From: Betaproteobacteria bacterium | Lineage (GTDB): Bacteria > Pseudomonadota > Gammaproteobacteria > Burkholderiales > Burkholderiaceae_E | NCBI GenBank assembly: GCA_016868375.1 | Contig: VGHA01000005.1 | Coordinates: forward strand, 1 to 64,000 | Length of the DNA: 64,000 nucleotides | Direction of reading: 5' to 3' | Shown: piece after piece, positions 1-9,596 of the stretch | How positions within the stretch are numbered: the stretch's first letter is position 1 | Layout: every line of letters begins with the position of its first letter | Position numbers and translations under genes: made by a program | The notes under the pieces: generated by a model | Database searches by the model: none | The model's input: only the letters and a program-made list of their open reading frames with translations | Told to the model about the DNA's origin: nothing

Positions 1-28
1 CGGCTCAACTTTGAATTGTACCCTGCCT

Positions 29-1288
29 TCAGGCGGCAGCGGGTTGGTCGAGTTCGAAGGCCTTGTGCAGCGCCCGAACCGCAAGTTCCATGTACTTGTC
101 TTCAATGACCACCGAGATCTTGATTTCGGAGGTGGAGATCATCTGGATGTTGATGCCTTCCTGCGACAGCGTGCGGAACATGAGGCTGGCGATACCCACA
201 TGCGAGCGCATGCCAATGCCCACCACTGAAACCTTGGCAATCTTGGGGTCCCCCACGATGTCGCCGGCCTGAATGCGCGATTTCACCGTGTCGTTCAGAA
301 CAGCGATGGCCTTTTGATATTCGTTGCGATGCACCGTAAACGAGAAGTCGGTGTTGCCACCCACGCTCGCGTTCTGAATGATCATGTCAACGTCAATATT
401 GGCCTCGGCCACCGGACCCAGGATCTGGTAGGCGATGCCCGGCCGGTCGGGAACATTGGTAACTGTGATCTTGGCTTCGTCGCGGTTGAACGCAATACCG
501 GAAATGACCGCCTTCTCCATCTGTTCGTCTTCCTCAAATGTGATCAGGGTGCCCGACTCGGCTTCAGTGGCCAGATCGATGTCGGGCGGCGTGAGGCTGG
601 ATAGCACGCGCGTTTTTACCCGGTACTTGCCTGCAAATTCCACCGACCGAATCTGCAGCACCTTCGAACCCAGGCTGGCCATTTCGAGCATTTCCTCGAA
701 CGTGACACGAGCCAGGCGCCTGGCCTCGGGCACGATGCGCGGGTCAGTGGTGTAGACGCCATCAACGTCGGTGTAAATAAGGCACTCGGCCGCCTGCAAG
801 GCCGCGGCAACCGCGACCGCCGAGGTGTCGGAACCGCCCCGTCCCAAGGTGGTGATGTTGCCGTTTGAATCAACGCCCTGAAAGCCGGTAATGATGACCA
901 CCCGGCCCGCCGCCAGATCGGCACGCACGCGCGCATCGTCGATTGATTCAATGCGCGCCTTGGTAAACGCATCATCGGTGCGAACAGGAACCTGCCAGCC
1001 CGCATAACTGACCGCAGGCACGCCAATGGCGTTCAGGGCCATGGACAGAAGACCCACCGAGACCTGCTCGCCGGTGGACGCAACCATGTCGAGCTCGCGC
1101 GGGTCGGGCTGCGCCTGAATCTCTTTGGCGAGCGCGATCAGCCGATTGGTTTCGCCCGACATGGCAGAGGGCACCACCACCATTTGATGCCCCGCCGCGT
1201 GCCACTTGGCAACCCGCTGCGCAACGTTCTTGATGCGCTCGACCGAGCCCATCGACGTGCCGCCGTACTTGTGAACAATTAAGGCCAT
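29..1288 (-). CDS. lysC: Aspartate kinase
   Basis: Catalyses ATP-dependent phosphorylation of aspartate, the first step towards Lys, Thr, Met and diaminopimelate, in the cytosol. The 419-residue protein opens with the amino-acid-kinase signature KYGGTSMG (residues 7-14) and carries GRGGSDTSAVAVAAAL in the kinase core. The last ~150 residues read as the paired ACT domains that bind feedback effectors. The length is typical of the beta-proteobacterial single-chain enzyme. It lies 40 bp downstream of tilS on the same strand. Only 28 bp follow its stop inside the window, so the downstream neighbour is unseen. Confidence 0.97.
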   Translation of the reverse strand: MALIVHKYGGTSMGSVERIKNVAQRVAKWHAAGHQMVVVPSAMSGETNRLIALAKEIQAQPDPRELDMVASTGEQVSVGLLSMALNAIGVPAVSYAGWQVPVRTDDAFTKARIESIDDARVRADLAAGRVVIITGFQGVDSNGNITTLGRGGSDTSAVAVAAALQAAECLIYTDVDGVYTTDPRIVPEARRLARVTFEEMLEMASLGSKVLQIRSVEFAGKYRVKTRVLSSLTPPDIDLATEAESGTLITFEEDEQMEKAVISGIAFNRDEAKITVTNVPDRPGIAYQILGPVAEANIDVDMIIQNASVGGNTDFSFTVHRNEYQKAIAVLNDTVKSRIQAGDIVGDPKIAKVSVVGIGMRSHVGIASLMFRTLSQEGINIQMISTSEIKISVVIEDKYMELAVRALHKAFELDQPAAA

Positions 1289-1328
1289 GAAAGAAGCGAC
1301 GCAAGGCCGCGTAACTGACGCAAAGCCT

Positions 1329-2741
1329 TTAATTATAGGATAAAAGCCAGTCCGACCGAGGGTCTTCCACGGCTGCCACGCGCACCGATATCGCTACGTT
1401 TGAACCCGCCTTGCCCACGCTCTGACCCACCGGTAGGTCCACCTCACCCAGCCCCGCCACGCCCACCGACATGCCGCCCACCAGCAGCTCGGGCAGCCAG
1501 CTGCGAAGCCAGGGCGGCACGCCCAGTTCCTGCCAGCGCTTACGCACTTCGCGCGAACGCGCCCTGGGGGCAGGCCTGACGCGCAACCGAGCCGATGCTG
1601 CGCGAAGCTCAATGGGTGCCTGCTCGAGCAGGGCGCGATCGACCAGAAACGCGGAACCCGCCGCTGGCACCGACCCTATTGAAAGTTGAAGACCCCATTG
1701 CTGCACATCCAGCATCGACTGCCCTGCCCACTGCCCGCTCCATCGATCGGGCGATGGACGATCCGGGCGCAGCCACGCCTCGGGCGACAAGGCCTGCAAC
1801 CGATCGCGATACCGCACCACACACCAGCCCGCATGAAGCCAGAGCGCATGCGGCGACTGCGACGCGAACACCTGATCGAGCAAGGCAGACAATCGGGCCT
1901 GCGACGGCACGGGCGCCCCACAGCGCCGCAACCAGTGCCGCACCGCGTTGGCCTGGCGCGCGCGCGGAAGGCCCGCCAACGCAGAGGCCATCAATCGGCC
2001 CCCCGCATGCCTGGCCGACACCAGATCGATTTGCGCAAGCTCGTCCGCAAGCTCGGCCGCCTCCGCGATCAGACTGGCACTGCGCGCGGCATTGGCAACA
2101 AAGGCTGGCGCCACCTCGACCAGGGCGGGCATCACCCGCGCACGCAGCGCAGAACGAAGCAGCGTGGGATCGTCGTTCATGGGATCCTGAATGACACCCA
2201 GCGCATGCCGCGCGCAGTAATCAGCCAGGCTTGCGCGCGACAGCGGCAACAACGGCCTGATCAGCCGCACGCCCTCGCGATGCGTATCGGGCTGCATGCC
2301 CGACAAGCCGTCCGGGCCGCTGCCGCGGGCAAGGCCAATCAGCAAGGTTTCGGCCTGATCGTCAGCATGATGTGCGGTAAGCACCGCCGCTGCGCCAAAC
2401 TGATTCGCGCAGGCCACCAGCGAACGATAGCGATGGTCTCGCGCCCACGCCTCGACCGATTCGCCGCGTGCCGGACGACCAGTCAAGCGCCGCAGATCAT
2501 TACGCACACCGAGCTGCCGGGCAGCGGCGGCGCAGTGCTCTGCAAACGCATCGGCCGCTGGCTGCAACCCGTGGTGCACATGACAGGCGACCAACTGCTC
2601 GTGGGGCCAGACCTGCGCACAGGCGTGGAGCAGAGCTGTGGAATCAGCACCGCCGCTGGTGGCCACCACCAGTGTTGCGCCTGACGGCAGCGCCGCAAGC
2701 GCATCGCGAACCGCCTGGACGACCGGATCTTGAGGAGTCAT
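1329..2741 (-). CDS. tilS: tRNA(Ile)-lysidine synthetase
   Basis: Converts C34 of the CAU-anticodon tRNA-Ile to lysidine, so that the tRNA reads AUA. The N-terminal PP-loop ATP-pyrophosphatase motif SGGADST sits at residues 29-35. The middle contains the TilS substrate-binding region, and the C-terminal ~90 residues carry the TilS C-domain pattern (KRWQELGVPPWLRSWLPEL). At 470 residues it is slightly longer than the E. coli enzyme. It lies 14 bp downstream of accA on the same strand, which matches a gene order common in Burkholderiales. Confidence 0.95.
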   Translation of the reverse strand: MTPQDPVVQAVRDALAALPSGATLVVATSGGADSTALLHACAQVWPHEQLVACHVHHGLQPAADAFAEHCAAAARQLGVRNDLRRLTGRPARGESVEAWARDHRYRSLVACANQFGAAAVLTAHHADDQAETLLIGLARGSGPDGLSGMQPDTHREGVRLIRPLLPLSRASLADYCARHALGVIQDPMNDDPTLLRSALRARVMPALVEVAPAFVANAARSASLIAEAAELADELAQIDLVSARHAGGRLMASALAGLPRARQANAVRHWLRRCGAPVPSQARLSALLDQVFASQSPHALWLHAGWCVVRYRDRLQALSPEAWLRPDRPSPDRWSGQWAGQSMLDVQQWGLQLSIGSVPAAGSAFLVDRALLEQAPIELRAASARLRVRPAPRARSREVRKRWQELGVPPWLRSWLPELLVGGMSVGVAGLGEVDLPVGQSVGKAGSNVAISVRVAAVEDPRSDWLLSYN

Positions 2742-2755
2742 CGGGCCAGTCGCAC

Positions 2756-3724
2756 TTAGCTGGGCCGCAGTTCCTTGAACTTGCCGTAGGCGAGGATACG
2801 ATCGTGCCGCTGGCGAAGCAGTGTCTTGACATCGATGGACTGCAGCTGGCGCAGCGCATCAGAGATGGCACGACGCAGCAGCTGCGCCATTTGCTGCGGA
2901 TCGCGATGCGCGCCGCCCAGCGGCTCGCTGACGATTCGATCGATGAGGCCAAGCGCTTTCAGGCGATGCGCGGTAATGCCCAGTGTCTCGGCTGCATCAG
3001 GCGCTTTCTCGGCGCTTTTCCAGAGAATGGCCGCGCACCCTTCAGGCGAAATGACCGAATAGATGCCGTACTGAAGCATGAGCACGGTGTCGCCCACCGC
3101 AATGGCCAGCGCACCGCCCGAGCCGCCCTCGCCGATGATGGTGGTGACGATGGGCACGCGCAGCGCAGCCATTTCGATGAGATTGCGGCCAATCGCTTCA
3201 GACTGGTTGCGCTCTTCGGCGCCAATGCCAGGAAACGCGCCAGGCGTGTCCACGAAAGTAAGCACCGGGATTTCAAACTTTTCGGCAAGTTTCATCAGCC
3301 GCAGCGCCTTTCGGTATCCCTCGGGGCGAGGCATGCCGAAGTTTCGGTAGCCGCGCTCGCGTGTATCGCGGCCCTTCTGATGGCCGATCACCATGACCGG
3401 CTGACCATTGAATCGGGCAAGACCGCCCACAATGGCCGGGTCATCGCCATACGCGCGGTCGCCATGCAGCTGATGAAAGTCGGTGCAAAGCGCAGCAATG
3501 TAGTCAAGCGTGTAGGGCCGCTGCGGATGTCTGGCTACCAGGGCCACCTGCCAGGGCGTGAGCTTGGCGTAGGTGTCTTTGAGCAGCGACTGGCTTTTTT
3601 TCTTGAGGTTATCGACTTCCTCGGCGATGTCGATCGCCGAGTCTTCCTGCGCAAACCGCAGTGCCTCGATCTTCTGCTCGAGATCGGCGATCGACGCCTC
3701 GAAATCAAGAAAGGTTGTTTTCAT
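2756..3724 (-). CDS. accA: Acetyl-CoA carboxylase carboxyltransferase subunit alpha
   Basis: Alpha half of the carboxyltransferase that moves CO2 from carboxybiotin to acetyl-CoA, giving malonyl-CoA for fatty-acid synthesis. It pairs with AccD, which is not in the window. The 322-residue protein begins with the conserved coiled N-terminus ([18 protein letters not shown]) and has the crotonase-like oxyanion region [17 protein letters not shown]. The length matches the family. Its ATG overlaps the stop of the upstream glycosylase gene as ATGA, which indicates translational coupling. Confidence 0.97.
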   Translation of the reverse strand: MKTTFLDFEASIADLEQKIEALRFAQEDSAIDIAEEVDNLKKKSQSLLKDTYAKLTPWQVALVARHPQRPYTLDYIAALCTDFHQLHGDRAYGDDPAIVGGLARFNGQPVMVIGHQKGRDTRERGYRNFGMPRPEGYRKALRLMKLAEKFEIPVLTFVDTPGAFPGIGAEERNQSEAIGRNLIEMAALRVPIVTTIIGEGGSGGALAIAVGDTVLMLQYGIYSVISPEGCAAILWKSAEKAPDAAETLGITAHRLKALGLIDRIVSEPLGGAHRDPQQMAQLLRRAISDALRQLQSIDVKTLLRQRHDRILAYGKFKELRPS

Positions 3725-4347
3725 CAGTACTCCACCGGCAACGGATCAAGGCTGCGCCACAGATACCAGGTGGCCACCGTGCGCCAGGGCCGCCAGCGTT
3801 CGCCAAACTGGCTGGCGTGCGCCCGGCTGACCTTCTCGCCGTCGCCATAGGCACGGCCAATTCCGCGCAACAGCCCGATGTCATCAACGGGATACACGTC
3901 GGGGCGGAGCAGATTAAAGATCAGAAACATCTCGGCTGTCCAGCGCCCGATTCCACGCACCGCGGTGAGCTCGGCAATGATGGCCTCGTCGGGCAGCTGC
4001 GGCCAGCGCTTGGGATCGACACGCCGCTGCACAAACCCGCCAGCAAGATCACGAATGTATTCGGCCTTCCGCTCGGACAAACCGCAGCCCCGAAGCGTGG
4101 TCATTCGCATGCGCGACACGCGAAGTGGCTCAACCGTGCGCGCCGCGCGTGCGAAGCGATCCCAGACCGTTTGCGCGGCCTTCACTGAAATTTGTTGTCC
4201 CACCACCGAGCGCGCGAGCGTAACGAACGGATCACCGCGGGATACCAGATGCACAGCGCCCGCGGACTGAATGATGCCGCCCATGACCGGGTCAATGTGC
4301 GAGAGCTCGCGGCAGGCCTGATCCCAGTAAACCGGCTTCACGCGCAA
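3724..4347 (-). CDS. DNA-3-methyladenine glycosylase II (AlkA-type HhH-GPD)
   Basis: Base-excision repair glycosylase that removes alkylated purines. The 207-residue protein contains the helix-hairpin-helix [15 protein letters not shown] followed by YPVDDIGL, which holds the catalytic Asp of the HhH-GPD superfamily. It lacks the N-terminal extra domain of E. coli AlkA, so it resembles the short MAG/AlkA forms. Its start overlaps the cysS stop by 10 bp and its stop overlaps the accA start, so it sits inside a compact cysS-glycosylase-accA-tilS-lysC transcription unit. The family is certain; the exact substrate range is inferred. Confidence 0.9.
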   Translation of the reverse strand: MRVKPVYWDQACRELSHIDPVMGGIIQSAGAVHLVSRGDPFVTLARSVVGQQISVKAAQTVWDRFARAARTVEPLRVSRMRMTTLRGCGLSERKAEYIRDLAGGFVQRRVDPKRWPQLPDEAIIAELTAVRGIGRWTAEMFLIFNLLRPDVYPVDDIGLLRGIGRAYGDGEKVSRAHASQFGERWRPWRTVATWYLWRSLDPLPVEY

Positions 4348-5741
4348 CGCCAGCTGGTGCCCGCCGGCGTGTCTTCCAGCACGATTGCCTGGGCCAGGAG
4401 TTCAGCCCGGATGCGATCGGCGTCCTGAAAGCGCTTGGCCTTTTTCGCGGCTGCGCGCTCGGCAATGAGCGCTTCGATTCGTGCAGTGTCGGGGCTGCCA
4501 GTTGACTGATTGGCTTCCGAGCCCGCGAGACCGCTTTGCCGCACGGCCTGTGGCGCACGCCCCAGCAGGCCCAGCACCGAGGCCAATGCCCGCAGTTGCT
4601 CGCGTGCGCCCGCTACGCCACGGTTTGCATCGGCCGCCAACTCAAACAGCACCGACATCGCCACCGGCGTGTTGAAGTCGTCATCCATGGCCTCGCGAAA
4701 ACGCGCGCAGGCGATATCAGACCAGTTGATGGAGGCCACCTGCAGCGGCTGGGCGCCATCACCCAACGCGCCATAGAGTCGAAGCAAGGACTGGCGCGCG
4801 TCTTCGAGATGTGCATCGGAGTAGTTGAGCGGGCTACGGTAATGCGCCCGCAAAATGAACAGGCGAATGACCTCGGCATCAAACTTCTTCAGCACCTCGC
4901 GGATGGTGAAGAAATTGCCAAGCGACTTCGACATTTTTTCGTCATCAACGCGCACAAAGCCGTTGTGCATCCAGTAGCGCACGAACTGATCGTTAAGCGC
5001 GCCCTCACTTTGAGCGATCTCGTTCTCGTGATGCGGAAACTGCAGGTCGGCGCCGCCACCATGAATGTCAATGGTGTTGCCGAGCAGTGAAGTGGCCATG
5101 GCCGAGCATTCAATATGCCAGCCGGGTCGGCCATCACCGTGTGTCGAAGGCCAGCGCGCCTCGGCGGGTTCATCGGGCTTGGCCGCTTTCCAGAGAACGA
5201 AATCAAGCGGATCCTGCTTGGCGCTGTCAACGGCCACGCGTTCGCCGGCCCGCAGGTCATCGAGTGACTTGCCCGACAGTCGGCCATACGCCGCAAAGCG
5301 CCGCACTGCGAAATTGACGTCGCCATCGGCCGCGCGATAGGCCAGACCCTTGCCCTCGAGCAGATCGATCAGGCCAAGCATCTGAGGCACGTAGTCGGTG
5401 GCCCGGGGCTCGTGATCGGGCCGCTGAACGCCCAGCGCATCGGCGTCTTCGTGCATGGCGGCAATGAAGCGGCCGGTAAGCGCGTGAATGGTTTCGTTGT
5501 TGTCAACCGCCCGGCGGATGATCTTGTCTTCGATGTCGGTGATGTTGCGAACGTAAGTGACCGCATAGCCGCTTTGCCGCAGCCAGCGTTGAACGGCGTC
5601 AAACACCACCATGACACGGGCATGGCCGACATGACAGAAATCGTAGACCGTCATGCCGCAGACGTACATGCGCACCCGACCGGGCTCGAGCGGGACGAAA
5701 TCTTCCTTGGCGCGGCTGAGAGTGTTGAAAACGCGGAGCAT
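4338..5741 (-). CDS. cysS: Cysteinyl-tRNA synthetase
   Basis: Class I aminoacyl-tRNA synthetase charging tRNA-Cys. The start is placed at the ATG ending at 5741 ([12 protein letters not shown]), giving 467 residues. The longer reading to 5822 adds 27 non-conserved residues and would overlap the divergent TPR gene. The HIGH-type motif appears as HVGHARV and the KMSKS motif is present as [10 protein letters not shown]. Zn-binding Cys/His residues ([32 protein letters not shown]) are visible. It is the first gene of the minus-strand run ending in lysC. Confidence 0.96.
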   Translation of the reverse strand: MLRVFNTLSRAKEDFVPLEPGRVRMYVCGMTVYDFCHVGHARVMVVFDAVQRWLRQSGYAVTYVRNITDIEDKIIRRAVDNNETIHALTGRFIAAMHEDADALGVQRPDHEPRATDYVPQMLGLIDLLEGKGLAYRAADGDVNFAVRRFAAYGRLSGKSLDDLRAGERVAVDSAKQDPLDFVLWKAAKPDEPAEARWPSTHGDGRPGWHIECSAMATSLLGNTIDIHGGGADLQFPHHENEIAQSEGALNDQFVRYWMHNGFVRVDDEKMSKSLGNFFTIREVLKKFDAEVIRLFILRAHYRSPLNYSDAHLEDARQSLLRLYGALGDGAQPLQVASINWSDIACARFREAMDDDFNTPVAMSVLFELAADANRGVAGAREQLRALASVLGLLGRAPQAVRQSGLAGSEANQSTGSPDTARIEALIAERAAAKKAKRFQDADRIRAELLAQAIVLEDTPAGTSWRCA

Positions 5742-5816
5742 CGGGATTTTCGGGCGGAACCCCTTTTGGCGGGGCTCGAAAACAGGCGAACGTTCGCCCG
5801 TTGATAGAATGCTGCG

Positions 5817-6536
5817 ATGCATTCGAGTATAGCACCGGGGCCCTGTCTGCCCTCGAGCGAAGCCGCCTGGCTGGGTTGGCTGCGGCGAGCCTTGCGTGGG
5901 GCGTCGTCAGCCCTGGCACTGGCCGGGGCGCTGGTATGCCTTGCCGGCACGCTGCCACCCTTCCTGACACAGGCGCAGGCGCAGGCACAGGCGCAGCCGC
6001 TGCCCTCGCCACTGTCGCCCGCCTGGTCTGATCCGCGCGCAGCCTCCACCGCGCTTGAGCAGGCCCGTCGCCTCTATGCCGAAGGCCAGCGCGACTCGGC
6101 AATGAAGGTGGTTGATACCGCGCTTCAGAACGCACCGCGCGATGCAGCGCTTCGCTTTACCCGTGCAGTGATGCTCGCCGACGCGGGTCGGTTTGACGAA
6201 GCGCTGCAGGGATTCACCGAGCTTACGCAGGAATTTCCCGAGCTGCCTGAGCCGCATAACAATCTCGCCACGCTGTACGCTGCACGCGGCGAACTTGATC
6301 AGGCGCGTACGGCGCTTGATAACGCGGTGCGCGCGCTGCCGTCTTATGCGCTTGCTTGGGAGAATCTGGGCGATGTGCACCTGCGCATTGCCGAGCGGGC
6401 CTGGGCGCGTGCCGCCTCACTCGATACCGGGTCTGCCGCACAGGGCAAACTCAAGCTCGCTCGCGAGTTGATTGATCGCGTTTCGCCAACCGGCGCACGA
6501 CCTGCGTCGGTCAATCTGCCTGGCAGGCGTCCGTAA
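5817..6536 (+). CDS. Exported tetratricopeptide-repeat protein
   Basis: A 239-residue protein with a hydrophobic N-terminal segment (about residues 27-50, containing [15 protein letters not shown]) that looks like a long signal peptide or anchor. A Gln-Ala repeat follows, then at least three TPR-like helical hairpins (roughly residues 75-210: [57 protein letters not shown]). TPRs usually mediate protein contacts, here probably in the periplasm. It is followed by a periplasmic-type PPIase gene and lpxH, an order seen in Burkholderiales. Partner and exact role are unknown. It faces away from cysS. Confidence 0.82.
   Translation: MHSSIAPGPCLPSSEAAWLGWLRRALRGASSALALAGALVCLAGTLPPFLTQAQAQAQAQPLPSPLSPAWSDPRAASTALEQARRLYAEGQRDSAMKVVDTALQNAPRDAALRFTRAVMLADAGRFDEALQGFTELTQEFPELPEPHNNLATLYAARGELDQARTALDNAVRALPSYALAWENLGDVHLRIAERAWARAASLDTGSAAQGKLKLARELIDRVSPTGARPASVNLPGRRP
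5970..5999 (+). repeat. Imperfect CAGGCR hexanucleotide repeat
   Basis: Four tandem CAGGCG/CAGGCA units plus a degenerate fifth (CAGCCG) encode the Gln-Ala run just after the TPR protein's signal segment. Because the unit is six bases, copy-number change would keep the reading frame. Confidence 0.7.
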
Positions 6537-6582
6537 CCGGACAACGGCCAATCCACCCCCTCCACTGCCTCCGAGGACTCCG

Positions 6583-7176
6583 ATGCTGTTCAGAAAACTT
6601 CCGCTGATTGCCGCCCTGCTGATGACGATGGCCATGACCGACGAGGGCGCAGCCGCGGGCTCACCGCAGGTGCTCATGAAAACCTCGATGGGCGAGGTGG
6701 TCATTGAGCTCTATCCCGACAAGGCGCCCAAGACCGTCGACAACTTTCTGAAGTACGTGAAAAGCGGCTTCTACACCGACACCGTTTTCCACCGCGTGAT
6801 CAACGGCTTCATGGTTCAGGGCGGCGGCTATCCGAAGTCGATGTACCAGGGCGACATGGGACGCAAGGAAACATTTCCCCCCATCGAACTCGAATCCAAG
6901 AATGGTCTGAAGAACGACACCGGCTGGCTCGCGATGGCGCGCACGTCCGTCCCCAACTCGGCCACGTCGCAGTTCTTCATCAACGTTGTCGACAACGACA
7001 TGCTCAATCACCCGAAACCTGACGGACACGGCTATGCGGTGTTCGGCAAAGTGATCAAGGGCATGGAAGTGGTGAACGCCATCAAGGGTGTGAAAACCAC
7101 TCGGATGGGCCCGATGGCAGACGTTCCGGCCGAACCGGTGGTCATTCAATCGATTACGGTGGTTGGCGCCAAGTAA
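6583..7176 (+). CDS. Periplasmic peptidyl-prolyl cis-trans isomerase, cyclophilin type
   Basis: Cyclophilin-fold prolyl isomerase that assists folding of exported proteins. The start at 6583 is preceded by a GAGGA ribosome site and gives 197 residues with a cleavable signal peptide (MLFRKLPLIAALLMTMAMT, with cleavage near AAAG). The cyclophilin core is clear: FHRVINGFMVQGGGYP holds the active-site Arg/Phe/Gln, then ATSQFFINV and YAVFGKVIKGMEVV. The short form resembles PpiA. It lies 46 bp after the TPR gene and its TAA abuts the lpxH GTG start, so the three genes probably form one operon. Confidence 0.93.
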   Translation: MLFRKLPLIAALLMTMAMTDEGAAAGSPQVLMKTSMGEVVIELYPDKAPKTVDNFLKYVKSGFYTDTVFHRVINGFMVQGGGYPKSMYQGDMGRKETFPPIELESKNGLKNDTGWLAMARTSVPNSATSQFFINVVDNDMLNHPKPDGHGYAVFGKVIKGMEVVNAIKGVKTTRMGPMADVPAEPVVIQSITVVGAK

Positions 7177-7932
7177 GTGAGCGCCGCTGCGCGGCTCAAT
7201 GTGACCGCAGGCGAAGTTGCCCTCTTCGCCTCGGACATGCATCTGGGCGATCACGACCCGGACACCGCCGCGCAGTTTTTTCAGGCACTGGACGCGCAGT
7301 CAGCGTCCATCACCCATCTGTTTCTGCTGGGCGATATCTTCGAGGCCTGGGTTGGCGACGATCAGCCCGACCTGGTTGCCGCGCAGCTTGGCGAACGGCT
7401 CCTGCGGCTCTCGCAACGCGGTGTTCGGATTGCGCTGATGCGCGGCAATCGCGACTTCCTGCTGGGCAGCGCGTCGGTGGGTCAAACCTGGCCTGAGCGT
7501 CACGGCGCGTTACTGCTTGACGACCCCACGGTCATTCAGTTGTTCGAGCGTCTGGTACTGCTCTCGCACGGTGATGCGTGGTGCACCGATGACCATGCTT
7601 ACCAACGCTTTCGCGCTGAAGTTCGAACCCCCGTCTGGCAGCAGACGTTTCTCGCGCGGCCGCTCGCTGAGCGGCTGGCAATCGCGCGCGAGATGCGCGC
7701 CCAAAGCGAGCGCAACAAGCAGAGCCAGGACGTTGGCGATGTGAATCTGGAGGCCGTTCGCGAGGCGCTTCGGAGCGCAGGCGTGCGCCATGTGATTCAT
7801 GGGCATACGCACCGGCCGGGACGGTATGCGTTGGGTGACGGGTTGGAGCGTTGGGTGCTGCCGGATTGGCTGGCGGCGCAGGGGCGCGGCGAGCTATTAA
7901 AGGTGGATGCGCTCAGTCCACCATCCGGTTAA
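7177..7932 (+). CDS. lpxH: UDP-2,3-diacylglucosamine diphosphatase
   Basis: Hydrolyses UDP-2,3-diacylglucosamine to lipid X, a step of lipid A synthesis at the inner membrane. The 251-residue calcineurin-fold protein has the Mn-binding pattern in order: [39 protein letters not shown] and IHGHTHRPG. It starts at a GTG directly after the PPIase stop. The 3' end overlaps the convergent cysE gene by 20 bp. The presence of lpxH marks a Gram-negative genome. Confidence 0.95.
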   Translation: MSAAARLNVTAGEVALFASDMHLGDHDPDTAAQFFQALDAQSASITHLFLLGDIFEAWVGDDQPDLVAAQLGERLLRLSQRGVRIALMRGNRDFLLGSASVGQTWPERHGALLLDDPTVIQLFERLVLLSHGDAWCTDDHAYQRFRAEVRTPVWQQTFLARPLAERLAIAREMRAQSERNKQSQDVGDVNLEAVREALRSAGVRHVIHGHTHRPGRYALGDGLERWVLPDWLAAQGRGELLKVDALSPPSG

Positions 7933-8662
7933 GCGTTTTCGCATCCAGCGGGCTCGATTCCCCGCGCGCAACATTGCTGCCTAGCCCCGCAAGCGCCTGC
8001 TGCAAGGCTTCAATCTGGCGGTCCTGGTCGGCCACATGATCAATCAACCTGTGCAGCGCAATGACCAGTGGGTCATCGGCTGACTGCGTGACTGCGTAGG
8101 CGGAAAAGCCCATCTTCGCGGCCTGGGCCTCGCGCCGCTGGGCCTCTTCGCTTTCAATGACCCGAGCGGGAATGCCCACGGCGGTCGCGCCCGGGGGCAC
8201 CTCTTTGACCACCACAGAATTGGAGCCGATGCGAGCGCCCTCGCCCACCGTGAACGGCCCCAGCACCTTTGCCCCCGCCCCCACCACAACACCGGGGGCG
8301 AGCGTGGGATGGCGCTTGGAGCCTCGAACGAGCGAGGTGCCGCCCAAGGTCACGCCCTGATAGATCGTGCAGTCATCGCCGATTTCCGCGGTCTCGCCAA
8401 TGACCACGCCCATGCCATGATCGATGAACACCCGACGACCAATGGTGGCACCAGGATGAATTTCGATGCCGGTCAGGAATCGGCTGAGATGCGACACAGA
8501 ACGCGCAGCGGTCGTCCAACGCACCCGCCACAATCGGTTGGCAAGGCGATGCAGCACCAGCGCATGAATACCCGGATAACACAGGCATACCTCGAGCGTT
8601 GAACGCGCAGCAGGGTCGCGCTCCCTTACCGCGGCGATATCGTCGCGCAGTCGCTCGAACAT
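7913..8662 (-). CDS. cysE: Serine O-acetyltransferase
   Basis: Acetylates serine to O-acetylserine, the precursor for cysteine synthesis. The 249-residue protein has the N-terminal helical region and then the left-handed beta-helix hexapeptide repeats ([38 protein letters not shown]). The active-site His is in [10 protein letters not shown]. The C-terminal tail extends ~60 residues beyond the helix. It lies downstream of trmJ on the same strand with a 105-bp gap in which no clear promoter was found. Confidence 0.95.
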   Translation of the reverse strand: MFERLRDDIAAVRERDPAARSTLEVCLCYPGIHALVLHRLANRLWRVRWTTAARSVSHLSRFLTGIEIHPGATIGRRVFIDHGMGVVIGETAEIGDDCTIYQGVTLGGTSLVRGSKRHPTLAPGVVVGAGAKVLGPFTVGEGARIGSNSVVVKEVPPGATAVGIPARVIESEEAQRREAQAAKMGFSAYAVTQSADDPLVIALHRLIDHVADQDRQIEALQQALAGLGSNVARGESSPLDAKTLNRMVD

Positions 8663-8767
8663 GATCAGTGCTCCCGGGGCCAGGTCAGGTCAGATGCCGC
8701 CTTGCGAATGGGAAACGGCATTCTTCAAGGGGCGTGAGTTTAGGCGCAGTCAGGAAACCCTACTGCC

Positions 8768-9559
8768 TCAGGGTTCGCGCCGGGCCTTCTCGAGAAGCGC
8801 CACCTGCCGATCAATCTGGGTGCAGATACCACGCAGAATATCCACCTCTTCCACCTCCAGCCGCGTGCGCGACAGCAGGCGGCGCAGCCGAGGCATCAGT
8901 TTTTTCGGATGACGCGGGTCGATGAATGCGATGGCCACCATGGAACGCTCAAGATGCTCGAAGACGCGCTCCACCGCCTCGTGCGAGGCGTAGCGGCCCT
9001 GCCAGGGCAGATCGGGTTCGATGGGCGTCGAAGCCTCGCACGACAACGCGTAGGCGAGCACCTGCACGGATTGCGCAAGATTAAGCGACCCGTAGCCTGG
9101 CGCAGTGGGAATCGAGACCACGGCCTGGCAGCGCCCCACCGATTCAATCGATAACCCGGTGCGCTCGGGGCCAAACACAAATGCCACCTGATGGCTGGGG
9201 TCGCGCGACAGCTCCTGCAGTGCCTCGCGAGCGAGGACGGCAGGCGGCTGAGGCGTTGCGCCAAATTCTCTGGAGGCCGCGCTGACCGCAATCGCAAACG
9301 ACACAGGCGCCAGCGCATCCTCAAGCGTGGGAACCACCTTCGCGTGGGCAAGCACCTGGGTTGCGTTGCTTGCGAAGGCGAGCGCGTCGGGGTTCGACAG
9401 CACGTCGGGAAAGCGCGGATCCACCAGCACCAGCTGCTCGAGTCCCATTACCCGCATGGCGCGTGCGGTAGCCCCGACATTGCCCGGATGGCTGGGCTGA
9501 ACCAGCACAAAACGGATTTTTGAAAACGCTTCCGGTGGATCGAACTGCAGTCCGTGCAT
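8768..9559 (-). CDS. trmJ: tRNA (cytidine/uridine-32-2'-O-)-methyltransferase, SPOUT family
   Basis: Uses SAM to 2'-O-methylate position 32 of tRNA anticodon loops. The 263-residue protein carries the SpoU/TrmH motifs in order: HPGNVGATARAMRVMG (motif 1), VAFVFGPERTGLS (motif 2) and SLNLAQSVQVLAYAL (motif 3). The C-terminal ~90 residues form the TrmJ-type helical extension. It is divergent from the SuhB-type gene across 37 bp. The trmJ-cysE adjacency agrees with Burkholderiales order. Confidence 0.92.
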   Translation of the reverse strand: MHGLQFDPPEAFSKIRFVLVQPSHPGNVGATARAMRVMGLEQLVLVDPRFPDVLSNPDALAFASNATQVLAHAKVVPTLEDALAPVSFAIAVSAASREFGATPQPPAVLAREALQELSRDPSHQVAFVFGPERTGLSIESVGRCQAVVSIPTAPGYGSLNLAQSVQVLAYALSCEASTPIEPDLPWQGRYASHEAVERVFEHLERSMVAIAFIDPRHPKKLMPRLRRLLSRTRLEVEEVDILRGICTQIDRQVALLEKARREP

Positions 9560-9596
9560 CGGGTTCCCTTAAAATAACGAATTTCGGGACGCGTTC

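Noticed and set aside
1686-2684. Long plus-strand open frame (332 codons) opposite tilS
   Set aside because: Arg/Ala/His-rich composition with no family pattern; it is antisense to a clearly conserved gene, as GC-rich DNA often produces.
2468-3850. 460-codon plus-strand open frame opposite tilS/accA/glycosylase
   Set aside because: It runs antisense across three conserved genes and shows no domain; a shadow of codon bias.
5742-5822. Longer cysS start
   Set aside because: The extra 27 residues are not conserved and would overlap the divergent TPR gene; the start at 5741 fits the family.
5970-5999. CAGGCR repeat as a phase-variation switch
   Set aside because: The unit is six bases, so copy changes keep the frame; only a few imperfect copies are present.
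9560-9596. Promoter for the SuhB-type gene around TAAAAT at 9570-9575
   Set aside because: No acceptable -35 element at the right spacing on either strand; too weak to list as a feature.
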